Assembly (NCBI GenBank): GCA_902766305.1
Contig: CACXDE010000424.1
Location: 1-5,124 of the forward strand
DNA from: an uncultured Ruminococcus sp.
GTDB taxonomy: Bacteria; Bacillota; Clostridia; Oscillospirales; Acutalibacteraceae
DNA: 5,124 nucleotides
Direction of reading: 5' to 3'
The notes beneath the pieces were generated by a model. The model saw nothing but the letters and a program-made list of their open reading frames with translations. It made no database searches and had not been told where the DNA came from. The translations under genes were made by a program, and so were the position numbers. This document shows positions 1 to 5,124 of this stretch, piece after piece (positions within the stretch are counted from its first letter, which is position 1; the number at the start of each line of letters is the position of its first letter).

Positions 1-255
1 AATGTTTATACAGACCTTATTCTGCTTGAATCTCCTGATGCCTACAATGAGCTTGATGACGAAATCAAGAAAAATTCATCCTCTGCTCTATCGTACATAA
101 AGGAATTGAAAAGCCTTGTTACTGCCGCAAAGAACACTGCAAATGATTCTCTGTACAAACAGGATCTTCATCATATTATGGAGCAATATGAAGAAAATTA
201 CAATGCGCTTAAAGACTTAGGCAGTCAGATTATCACCAAATACAGAAATGATTAA
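1..255 (+). CDS. Unrecognised protein, C-terminal 84 residues (5' end outside window)
   Basis: The first reading frame is open from base 1 to a TAA stop at 253-255 and gives 84 residues. The gene is cut by the left edge, so no start codon can be judged. The visible part is hydrophilic and rich in Lys, Asp, Glu, Asn and Tyr. It reads as one or two long amphipathic helices, with motifs such as DELDDEIKK-like acidic/basic alternation near residues 18-25 and MEQYEENYNALKDL at about residues 60-73. No membrane segment, cysteine pair or catalytic motif is visible. An intrinsic terminator follows 26 bp after the stop, which supports a real gene end. The gene is convergent with the riboflavin operon, so a shared function is not implied. 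It could be the helical tail of a surface, lipoprotein or cytoplasmic coiled-coil protein; I do not recognise the family. Confidence 0.7.
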   Translation, partial: NVYTDLILLESPDAYNELDDEIKKNSSSALSYIKELKSLVTAAKNTANDSLYKQDLHHIMEQYEENYNALKDLGSQIITKYRND

Positions 256-281
256 ATTATAATATTTCGTACCATAAAATT

Positions 282-310
282 CTGCCCCCACAGACAAGGG
301 GGCAGTTTTT
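282..310 (+). terminator. Intrinsic terminator of the left-hand gene, possibly shared with ribBA
   Basis: An 8-bp perfect stem (CTGCCCCC at 282-289 with GGGGGCAG at 298-305) encloses an 8-nt loop and is followed by five T at 306-310. This is a good rho-independent terminator for the + strand gene ending at 255. Read on the - strand, the same hairpin lies 5 nt after the ribBA stop codon region and is followed by AATTTTA. It may therefore also end the rib operon, though the U-tract is weaker in that direction. Confidence 0.88.
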
Positions 311-314
311 CATT

Positions 315-1505
315 TCATATAATATGCCCCATTTTATCCCTTTTGGTTTTCAGATAGAACAGATCATATTCCGTAGGATCTATTTTTATGGGTATTCTTT
401 CCACTATTTCCATACCGTAGCCTGAAAGCTGATATACCTTATCCGGATTATTTGTCAGAAGTCTCAGAGTTTTCACACCAAGGTCAGACAGTATCTGAGT
501 GCCTGTGTAATAATCCCTTTCATCTGCTCTGAAACCAAGCGCAATATTCGCTTCAAGGGTATCCATCCCCTTTTCCTGAAGCTCATAGGCTTTAAGCTTA
601 TTTATAAGACCTATACCTCTGCCCTCCTGACGCATATACAGAAGAATGCCTCTGCCCTCCTTTTCTATCTCTCTCATTGCCTGCGCAAACTGCTCTCCAC
701 AGTCGCACCTGAGCGAACCGAATGTATCGCCTGTCAGGCACTCCGAGTGAACCCGGCACAGAACATTTTTACCGTCACCGATATCTCCCTTGACAAGAGC
801 AACATGATGTTCTCCTGTCACCTTGCTGATATAGCCGAAGGCACGAAACCTTCCGTATTTAGTGGGCATATCGGCAACAGCCACACGCTCTACTAATTTT
901 TCATTTCTTTTCCTGTATTCTATGAGATCTTTTATGGTTATGAAAGTTATATTATATTTTTCCGCAAGCTGTGCAAGCTCCGGTGTTCTCATCATAGTTC
1001 CGTCTTCTCTCATTATCTCACAGCAAAGACCGCATTCCTTTAGTCCGGCAAGACGCATAAGATCGACTGTTGCTTCTGTATGTCCTGTTCTTTCAAGAAC
1101 ACCGTTCGGCTTTGCAAGAAGAGGAAACATATGACCCGGACGGCGGAAATCCTCCGGACGGCTTCCGTCTTCAACACATTTCATAGCTGTCACAGACCTC
1201 TCGGCGGCAGATATTCCTGTTGTCGTATCAACATGATCTATAGACACGGTAAAGGCTGTTTCATGATTATCTGTATTTGTTGTCACCATCTGAGGCAGGG
1301 CAAGCTTTGTCACATATTTCTGTGACATCGGCATACATATAAGACCCTTGCCGTGCGTTGCCATAAAATTAATATTTGCTGTTGTGGCAAATTCTGCCGC
1401 ACATATAAAATCTCCCTCATTTTCTATGTCAGGATCATCTGTTACAAGTATGATTTTCCCTTTTCTCAGCTCCTCAAGAGCCTCATCTATCGCAGCATAC
1501 TGCAT
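315..1505 (-). CDS. ribBA: Bifunctional 3,4-dihydroxy-2-butanone 4-phosphate synthase / GTP cyclohydrolase II
   Basis: This fused 396-residue cytosolic enzyme provides both precursors of riboflavin. The N-terminal half (about 1-204) is DHBP synthase, acting on ribulose 5-phosphate with Mg2+. It shows [10 protein letters not shown] at 23-32, TTGISAAER at 95-103, RPGHMFPL at 122-129, RTGHTE at 139-144 and the metal/acid Glu163 in CCEIM. The C-terminal half (about 205-396) is GTP cyclohydrolase II. It has zinc ligands Cys256, Cys267 and Cys269, the substrate loop [10 protein letters not shown] at 291-300, Tyr307, Asp328 and Arg330 in ADERD (counterparts of E. coli RibA Asp126 and Arg128), and LLTNNP at 349-354. 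Length is normal for the fusion. The ATG start is supported by a strong GAGGAGGGG site 8 nt upstream, which begins in the ribE stop codon region; the gap to ribE is 13 nt. Oddity: the DHBP synthase motif usually reads DRENEGD, but residue 27 is Ile (codon ATA), which could weaken the first activity. Family assignment is secure; full activity of the N-terminal domain is not. Confidence 0.97.
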   Translation of the reverse strand: MQYAAIDEALEELRKGKIILVTDDPDIENEGDFICAAEFATTANINFMATHGKGLICMPMSQKYVTKLALPQMVTTNTDNHETAFTVSIDHVDTTTGISAAERSVTAMKCVEDGSRPEDFRRPGHMFPLLAKPNGVLERTGHTEATVDLMRLAGLKECGLCCEIMREDGTMMRTPELAQLAEKYNITFITIKDLIEYRKRNEKLVERVAVADMPTKYGRFRAFGYISKVTGEHHVALVKGDIGDGKNVLCRVHSECLTGDTFGSLRCDCGEQFAQAMREIEKEGRGILLYMRQEGRGIGLINKLKAYELQEKGMDTLEANIALGFRADERDYYTGTQILSDLGVKTLRLLTNNPDKVYQLSGYGMEIVERIPIKIDPTEYDLFYLKTKRDKMGHII

Positions 1506-1518
1506 TTTTTACCCCTCC

Positions 1519-2166
1519 TCAATAACCGTTCTCCGCCAGAAAATCAAGCGTTATCCTGCCGCCGTCATTTTTTTCATCAGACTGTAACATAAGCTTTTCT
1601 ACATATTTTCCTATTATATCATTTTCAAGGTTGACCATGCTTCCCTTTATTTTTTCACCCAATATAGTTTCTGATAGTGTATGCGGAATTATCGAAACAG
1701 AAAAGCTGTCCGATGTCAGTCCGGCAACAGTCAGACTTATTCCGTCAATCGTTATTGAACCCTTTTCAACAATGTATCTGAGGATCTTTTTGTCAGCACT
1801 AATATCAAACCATACCGCATTGTCATCACGTCTGATACCTGCAATTTTGCCTGTACCGTCAATATGTCCCGATACTATATGTCCTCCGAAACGTCCACCT
1901 GCCGCCATTGCCCTTTCAAGATTCACATGACCGCCTGTTTTAAGATCAGCAAGGGATGAACGGTGAAGAGTCTCAGGCATTACATCAGCACAAAAGCTTT
2001 TTTCATCGTAATCCGTCACAGTAAGACAAACACCGTTTACTGCGATGCTGTCGCCTGTATGTATATCACCAAGTATTTTTTCTGCACCTATTCTGAGTAC
2101 TATCGAGCGGCTTCCGTGTTTCACCGACTTAACCGTTCCTATTTCTTCTATGATCCCTGTGAACAC
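1519..2166 (-). CDS. ribE: Riboflavin synthase, alpha subunit
   Basis: This cytosolic enzyme dismutates two 6,7-dimethyl-8-ribityllumazine molecules to riboflavin plus the pyrimidine substrate that re-enters the pathway. The 215-residue length is typical. It consists of two tandem lumazine-binding barrels, about 1-96 and 97-195, with paired motifs: MFTGIIEEIG at 1-10, NGVCLTV at 44-50 against DGISLTV at 141-147, and MPETL at 63-67 against IPHTL at 160-164. Phe2 and Cys47 match active-site residues of the family, and GGHIVSGHIDG at 94-104 opens the second barrel. The C-terminal helix region (about 185-200) is where the trimer contact lies in known structures. The start is GTG at 2164-2166: it gives the canonical MFTG N-terminus, and no in-frame ATG lies between it and the upstream in-frame stop. 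The gene overlaps the end of ribD by 19 nt, so translation is probably coupled. Confidence 0.96.
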   Translation of the reverse strand: MFTGIIEEIGTVKSVKHGSRSIVLRIGAEKILGDIHTGDSIAVNGVCLTVTDYDEKSFCADVMPETLHRSSLADLKTGGHVNLERAMAAGGRFGGHIVSGHIDGTGKIAGIRRDDNAVWFDISADKKILRYIVEKGSITIDGISLTVAGLTSDSFSVSIIPHTLSETILGEKIKGSMVNLENDIIGKYVEKLMLQSDEKNDGGRITLDFLAENGY

Positions 2167-3248
2167 ATTCTCACCCTGCTTTCTATCATGATATCATCTC
2201 CGAAACGCTTTATGACAGAATCATAAAGCTCAAAGCAGTCAGAAGGCTTTTCAACGCCTTCACCCTCAACAGGGGACTTTGCACTGCCGCCAAATATCTT
2301 TGGCGCAATATATGCCTGAACCTTTGAGACATATCCGGCTTTAAGCACTGACCAGTTAAGCGTCCCGCCGCCTTCAAGCAGTATACTGTCTATACCGATA
2401 CTTCCAAGAGACAACATCATTTTATCAATGTCAATATGTCCGTCCTTTTCGGGAACAGATATTATTTCACAGCCTGCCTCACTATAGGGACCAAGCTTTT
2501 CATTTTCACTTATGCCGGTGCATATGATAGTATGCACATCCTTAGCAGTTTTGACTATATTACTGTCAAGCGGCATTTTAAGTCTTGTATCGCAGATTAT
2601 TCTTATCGGATCACGTCCGCCCTCTGTACGGCAATTCAGCATAGGATCATCAGCAAGCACCGTGCCTATCCCTGCCATTATTGCTGTATAGCGGTTTCTG
2701 TCCTTATGTACATTTTTTCTTGCCTCTTCTCCGGTTATCCATTTTGAAAGACCGCATTTTGTAGCGATTTTTCCGTCCGCAGTCATTGCATATTTCATAG
2801 TAACAAAAGGTTTGCCTGTGGTTATATAGTGAAAGAATATTTCGTTCACTTCTTTGCATTCCTTTTCAAGAACATATTCCTTAACTTCTATACCATGTTC
2901 TCTCAGTATCCGGGATCCTTTTCCGGCAACAAGCGGATTAGGATCGCCTGAACCGACAACAACACTCTTTATTCCTGATTCAATAATTGCATCAGTACAC
3001 GGCGGCTGACGGCCTGTATGACAGCAGGGTTCAAGTGTAACATACATTACTGCCCCACGTACATCTTCCGTGCAGTTTTTCAGTGCGTCTCTTTCAGCGT
3101 GAAGACCTCCGCAGTAATGGTGGTATCCCTTAGCTATTACTTTGCCGTCCTTTACAATTACTGCACCCACAAGAGGATTAGGAGAAACCCTGCCTGTTCC
3201 CTTCACTGCTTCATCAAGCGCCATTTTTATATATTCTTCATCTGTCAT
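2148..3248 (-). CDS. ribD: Diaminohydroxyphosphoribosylaminopyrimidine deaminase / 5-amino-6-(5-phosphoribosylamino)uracil reductase
   Basis: This bifunctional enzyme performs steps two and three of the pyrimidine branch: deamination, then NADPH-dependent reduction of the ribose side chain. It has 366 residues, normal for RibD. The deaminase domain (about 1-145) has SPNPLVGAV at 22-30, the zinc and proton-transfer motif HAE at 50-52, and PCC plus PPC supplying Cys75 and Cys84 as zinc ligands. GSGDPNPLVAGKG at 99-111 is also typical. The reductase domain (about 148-360) has KYAMTADGKIA at 152-162, GIGTVLADDPMLNCR at 193-207 and the nucleotide-binding LLEGGGTLN at 290-298. The ATG start has GAGGA 9 nt upstream, and an in-frame TGA two codons before it rules out a longer protein. 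It is the first gene of the rib operon, downstream of an FMN riboswitch but separated from its terminator by about 280 nt holding a probable mobile element. Confidence 0.97.
   Translation of the reverse strand: MTDEEYIKMALDEAVKGTGRVSPNPLVGAVIVKDGKVIAKGYHHYCGGLHAERDALKNCTEDVRGAVMYVTLEPCCHTGRQPPCTDAIIESGIKSVVVGSGDPNPLVAGKGSRILREHGIEVKEYVLEKECKEVNEIFFHYITTGKPFVTMKYAMTADGKIATKCGLSKWITGEEARKNVHKDRNRYTAIMAGIGTVLADDPMLNCRTEGGRDPIRIICDTRLKMPLDSNIVKTAKDVHTIICTGISENEKLGPYSEAGCEIISVPEKDGHIDIDKMMLSLGSIGIDSILLEGGGTLNWSVLKAGYVSKVQAYIAPKIFGGSAKSPVEGEGVEKPSDCFELYDSVIKRFGDDIMIESRVRMCSQGS
2170..2177 (-). promoter_or_regulatory. Ribosome binding site of ribE, inside ribD, for a GTG start
   Basis: AGGGTGAG read on the - strand lies 3 nt before the GTG of ribE, or 5 nt if only AGGGTG is counted. 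The match to AGGAGG is imperfect, the spacing is short and the start codon is weak. Together with the 19-nt overlap with ribD this suggests that ribE depends on ribosomes arriving from ribD. Confidence 0.55.
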
Positions 3249-3257
3249 ATGTCATCA

Positions 3258-3262
3258 TCCTC
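3258..3262 (-). promoter_or_regulatory. Ribosome binding site of ribD
   Basis: GAGGA on the - strand lies 9 nt before the ribD ATG. The spacing is good and this fixes the start. The site is only 11 bp from the terminal inverted repeat of the neighbouring MITE-like element, so folding of the element in the mRNA could affect access to it. Confidence 0.65.
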
Positions 3263-3273
3263 AAATATGATAC

Positions 3274-3286
3274 TATAGCAATCCAA
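3274..3286. repeat. Left terminal inverted repeat of the MITE-like element
   Basis: TATAGCAATCCAA; it matches the reverse complement of 3401-3413 at all 13 positions. Confidence 0.8.
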
Positions 3287-3400
3287 TTAAATAAACGCAC
3301 CGAAAGTTCCGATTTTAATGCCTCCGGTGGTCAGAGCTTCTTTCCCTGAACCTTGCAAGGGGATGAGTCTCTTGACACGCAATTTTTTGCAATTATTATT

Positions 3401-3413
3401 TTGGATTGCTATA
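3401..3413. repeat. Right terminal inverted repeat of the MITE-like element
   Basis: TTGGATTGCTATA; it is the perfect reverse complement of 3274-3286. The next 3 bp outward (3414-3416) match the other side at two of three positions. Confidence 0.8.
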
Positions 3414-3434
3414 ATAAAACAATAAAAAACGGAT

Positions 3435-3454
3435 GCAGGGAACTTGTTCCCTGC
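3435..3454. repeat. Near-perfect palindrome in the ribD leader
   Basis: GCAGGGAAC at 3435-3443 and GTTCCCTGC at 3446-3454 are perfect complements with a 2-nt centre. In RNA this gives a stem of at least 8 bp. Read on the - strand (the rib transcript) the stem is followed by ATCCG and then six T. This resembles a terminator, but the 5-nt gap before the T-run is too long for a typical one. It may be a small repeat element or a second hairpin in the leader. Confidence 0.6.
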
Positions 3455-3466
3455 CGAGGTCCGGAC

Positions 3467-3487
3467 GGGGTTTAGGGCGGCAGCCCC
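3467..3487. repeat. GC-rich short inverted repeat in the ribD leader
   Basis: GGGG at 3467-3470 can pair with CCCC at 3484-3487, and inside it GGGC at 3475-3478 can pair with GCCC at 3483-3486. The base composition is much richer in G+C than the surrounding leader. Short GC-rich hairpin units of this style are common intergenic repeats in Clostridia; membership of a particular family is not established here. Confidence 0.35.
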
Positions 3488-3527
3488 AACATATTAATCG
3501 GTCAAGTGAAATAGTATGCGTATAGAT

Positions 3528-3559
3528 AAAAACGGCTCTGATTTTCCTCAGAGCCGTTT
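3528..3559 (-). terminator. Intrinsic terminator of the FMN riboswitch
   Basis: On the - strand AAACGGCTCTGA pairs perfectly with TCAGAGCCGTTT over 12 bp around a 6-nt loop (GGAAAA), and the run of T at the end of the stem totals five. It begins only 2 nt after the aptamer P1 stem, as expected for an expression platform that stops transcription when FMN is bound. It would also stop any read-through from telA under high FMN. Confidence 0.88.
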
Positions 3560-3561
3560 AT

Positions 3562-3666
3562 TTCTTCTTTCATCCGGACTATACCGTCGTCTTCGGAATT
3601 TCACCGAATCAGCGTAATGCTTGCGGGCTATACCGCCGGTGGGGAATTACACCCCGCCCTGAAGAA
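3562..3666 (-). promoter_or_regulatory. FMN riboswitch (RFN element) controlling ribD-ribE-ribBA
   Basis: The - strand carries the conserved blocks of the FMN aptamer in order: AGGGCGGGG-TGTAATTCCCC, ACCGGCGGTATAGCCCGC, GATTCGGTGAAATTCCGAAG, GACGGTATAGTCCGGATG and AAAGAAG. The P1 stem is TTCTTC (3666-3661) with GAAGAA (3567-3562). The element binds FMN and should promote the hairpin just downstream, reducing rib expression. Where many family members read GCCGAC the sequence has GACGAC, one deviation in an otherwise canonical aptamer. Its 5' end is about 10 nt from the telA stop codon, so the promoter must lie within or upstream of telA. The fold is assigned by eye from conserved blocks. Confidence 0.95.
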
Positions 3667-3675
3667 TATTATATT

Positions 3676-4833
3676 TTACTGACCGCTTTCAAATTTTTTA
3701 AGCTGTTCTTCTCTTGCTTCCATCTTCTTTATACGCTTTTCGCCCTCATCAGCCATTTCCTTGAACTGCTGAATAGTAACCTGCATTTTCGGCAGAGCCT
3801 TGTGCTTATAGTCTGTTACAGCGTCAAGAGCGTCAAAGGTATCAGCGAAAGCACTTTTCAGAGTATCGACAGAAATATTAGTTTCCATAGCCTGTTTCTG
3901 TATGTCTGCACCCTGTTCTTTCAGCATTTTAGCCGTTGCGCCTATGAGTCTGTTGGTTGCTTCATTTACAGCATTTACTTTATCAAGCACAATCTTCTGA
4001 TTATAAAGAGCACTTGCAACGGTTACAGCGATCCTGAGAGCTGATACAGTAACGCTTTCTGCACGTTCAACCGCACGGATAAGCTCCTTGTTATTGCGCC
4101 TTACTATCTCCATAGCGATAATGCCCTGCATATTTACAGCCTGCATCTGCTGGAGATCCATTACCTTTTGTCTGAGCGGGAAAAGAACCTCTTCTTCGAT
4201 AAACTTTATACGTTCCTCATCGACATTTTCTACCTTAGCCTTTTCAATAGCCGCTGAGATAGATTCGTCCATCTGTGTGCCAAGCTCGATCTGTGTGCTG
4301 AGCTTCTTTGTAAGGTCACGCAGAGCAAGCTGTTCTATTTCAAGGGTAGTGTTGTCATTTTTAAGTACAGCCTTGCCCTTGCCGAGAGAATCTATTGTTT
4401 CTGCAATAATGTCATCAGCCTTTTCAAACTTAGCAAAGTATGTCTTTATAGGGTTGAATATTTTGCTGAAACCGCTTCTTTTTGTAAAGTCTATACCTGA
4501 CGGATCGAGATCCTTCATCTGAACCTGGAGCTTTGAAAGACCGGATACAACTTCACCGTTTTCGCCGCCCATTTTGCTGAGGTCTACAAGTCTGACATTG
4601 AGCAGTTCATTTTTCTTTGTTGACTTCTCCACAAGATCGTTTCCGAAGGAATCTATAGAACCTACTATCTGTCTCCTGTCCTGGAGAGAGCCTAAGTCAA
4701 ACTCAAACAATTCCTGAGTATTGCTGTCGGCAGCCTTTTCAGCCTTGACCTTCACTTCAGGTGCTGGTCTGACTTCTTCTTTAACTTCTTCCTTCACTTC
4801 TTCCATATCAGGAAGATCCATTGAAAATGCCAT
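3676..4833 (-). CDS. telA: TelA-family toxic anion resistance protein
   Basis: A 385-residue cytoplasmic protein of the TelA family (Pfam PF05816), whose founding members are linked to tellurite resistance; the biochemical role is unsettled. The family signature is clear: LDPSGIDFTKRSGFSKIFNP at 109-128, then a KTYFAKFEKADDII stretch, LGKGKAVLKNDN at 150-161 and TLEIEQL at 163-169. The rest is almost all helical with long heptad-like segments (about 200-260 and 340-382), consistent with a coiled-coil scaffold. Residues 1-40 form a charged low-complexity extension with an EEVKEEVKEEV repeat at 11-21. No signal peptide or membrane helix is seen. The first ATG is preferred over Met5 because AGGAGG lies 9 nt before it. 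The upstream gene encodes the end of a VWA-like protein in the same direction, a pairing known for Tel/Ter-type stress loci. There is no terminator between telA and the riboswitch, so transcripts can run into it. Confidence 0.93.
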   Translation of the reverse strand: MAFSMDLPDMEEVKEEVKEEVRPAPEVKVKAEKAADSNTQELFEFDLGSLQDRRQIVGSIDSFGNDLVEKSTKKNELLNVRLVDLSKMGGENGEVVSGLSKLQVQMKDLDPSGIDFTKRSGFSKIFNPIKTYFAKFEKADDIIAETIDSLGKGKAVLKNDNTTLEIEQLALRDLTKKLSTQIELGTQMDESISAAIEKAKVENVDEERIKFIEEEVLFPLRQKVMDLQQMQAVNMQGIIAMEIVRRNNKELIRAVERAESVTVSALRIAVTVASALYNQKIVLDKVNAVNEATNRLIGATAKMLKEQGADIQKQAMETNISVDTLKSAFADTFDALDAVTDYKHKALPKMQVTIQQFKEMADEGEKRIKKMEAREEQLKKFESGQ

Positions 4834-4840
4834 TATATTT

Positions 4841-4848
4841 TTCCTCCT
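4841..4848 (-). promoter_or_regulatory. Ribosome binding site of telA
   Basis: AAGGAGGA on the - strand is a near-complete match to the anti-Shine-Dalgarno complement, with the AGGAGG core 9 nt before the telA ATG. It implies strong translation and settles the start codon. Confidence 0.8.
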
Positions 4849-4857
4849 TGTATTTAC

Positions 4858-4892
4858 AGTTATCAGTTGTAAGTTGTAAGTTTTAAGTTATC
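4858..4892. repeat. Heptamer tandem repeat, five units
   Basis: Five consecutive 7-bp units on the + strand: AGTTATC, AGTTGTA, AGTTGTA, AGTTTTA, AGTTATC. All share AGTT; the last three bases vary. The array lies 25 bp upstream of the telA start, in its 5' untranslated region or promoter area. Units of 7 bp outside coding sequence are typical of short tandem repeats that vary by slippage. No function is shown. Confidence 0.75.
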
Positions 4893-4979
4893 AGAGTCAG
4901 CCAAACAAGTTTATTCCTCAGACAGAAGGAAAATGTCTGGAATGCCGCTCTTTGAGCTTAGGACTTTGATCTGCGAAGC

Positions 4980-5124
4980 CTACATCTCGGAATTGAACAG
5001 ATTCTTAAGCTGATAAACGATATCATCGCTGTCAGCATTTATAGTTGCCGCCTCATTGATCTCCGAAATACTTTTCAGCGCCTCAATATTTGCATTGTAT
5101 CCTATAGAATAGATCGGTATCTCA
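4980..5124 (-). CDS. C-terminal end of a probable von Willebrand factor A domain protein (5' end outside window)
   Basis: The - strand frame is open from the right edge to a TAG at 4980-4982 and gives 47 residues. It begins EIPIYSIGYNANIEALKSIS and ends in a helix QLKNLFNSEM. A beta strand of the type (V/I)P(I/V)Y(S/T)IG(Y/F), followed by a helix starting with a hydrophobic-Leu-X-X-(I/L)(S/A) pattern and a short strand before a last helix, is how VWA domains usually end. The metal-binding DxSxS part would lie outside the window. It is read in the same direction as telA with 146 bp between, and VWA proteins often accompany TelA. Identification rests on a short fragment. Confidence 0.6.
   Translation of the reverse strand, partial: EIPIYSIGYNANIEALKSISEINEAATINADSDDIVYQLKNLFNSEM

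Larger units (their letters stand above)
3271..3416. mobile_element. MITE-like element with 13-bp terminal inverted repeats and TA flanks
   Basis: A perfect 13-bp inverted repeat, TATAGCAATCCAA at 3274-3286 and its complement at 3401-3413, bounds a segment of 140 bp. After one mismatch on each side the repeat extends to TA dinucleotides at 3271-3272 and 3415-3416. TA flanks are the target duplication expected for IS630/Tc1-mariner type transposases, which mobilise such non-autonomous elements. No transposase lies inside. The interior holds a 10-bp palindrome CCTTGCAAGG at 3351-3360. The family assignment is inferred from the ends and size only. The element sits in the ribD leader between the riboswitch terminator and the ribD start, so it is transcribed with the operon. 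Confidence 0.6.

Noticed and set aside
862..1592. Several + strand open frames opposite ribBA and the end of ribE
   Set aside because: They lie antisense to well-supported enzymes, have no ribosome sites or recognisable motifs, and show irregular composition rich in Ser, Cys and Phe typical of shadow frames.
3292..3492. Open - strand frame of about 66 codons through the MITE-like element and the palindromes, ending in TAA at 3292-3294
   Set aside because: It has no ATG or GTG start with a ribosome site, crosses the element boundary and palindromes, and its translation shows no family. It is better explained as a repeat that happens to lack stops.
3668..3673. Perfect TATAAT on the - strand just before the riboswitch
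   Set aside because: Transcription from it would begin within or after the 5' strand of P1 and break the aptamer. The only TTGAAA upstream is 13 nt away, too close for a -35.
4088..4522. 144-codon + strand open frame opposite telA
   Set aside because: It is antisense to a clear TelA protein and has no start signal; its length follows from the codon bias of telA.
4919..4939. Weak hairpin (CAGACA / TGTCTG, 9-nt loop) between the VWA gene and telA
   Set aside because: The stem is only 6 bp and no T-run follows on either strand, so it is not a supportable terminator.
4893..4979. Possible telA promoter in the gap after the VWA gene
   Set aside because: The best pair on the - strand is TTGTTT with TAAAAC at 17 nt, matching consensus at about half of the positions. 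This is not enough to call.

Overview
The window looks like a chromosomal piece of a low-to-moderate-GC Clostridia member, most likely a Ruminococcus or other Oscillospiraceae relative. The evidence is Gram-positive-style Shine-Dalgarno sites, a fused RibBA enzyme, a rib operon behind an FMN riboswitch with an intrinsic terminator, and a TelA protein beside a von Willebrand A (VWA) protein. The lineage is an inference from gene content and style; there is no rRNA or other marker.

Layout from left to right. Positions 1-255 hold the 3' end of an unrecognised + strand gene. A hairpin at 282-310 separates it from a convergent - strand block. That block, read right to left, runs: end of a VWA protein gene (4980-5124), a heptamer repeat (4858-4892), telA (3676-4833), FMN riboswitch (3562-3666), terminator (3528-3559), a leader of about 280 nt with palindromes and a MITE-like element (3271-3416), then ribD (2148-3248), ribE (1519-2166) and ribBA (315-1505).

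How the genes work together. RibBA makes both precursors: 3,4-dihydroxy-2-butanone 4-phosphate from ribulose 5-phosphate, and the pyrimidine precursor from GTP. RibD deaminates and reduces the pyrimidine. RibE dismutates lumazine to riboflavin. The fourth usual enzyme, lumazine synthase (RibH), is not in this operon and must be encoded elsewhere if the pathway is complete. The operon should be shut off when FMN binds the riboswitch.

Most notable points: the riboswitch starts only about 10 nt after the telA stop codon with no convincing promoter between; a probable mobile element sits between the riboswitch terminator and ribD; RibBA has Ile27 where the DHBP synthase motif normally has a substrate-contacting Arg; and ribH is missing. 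I saw no clearly new biological system. The unusual part is the regulatory architecture of the 427-bp non-coding stretch 3249-3675.
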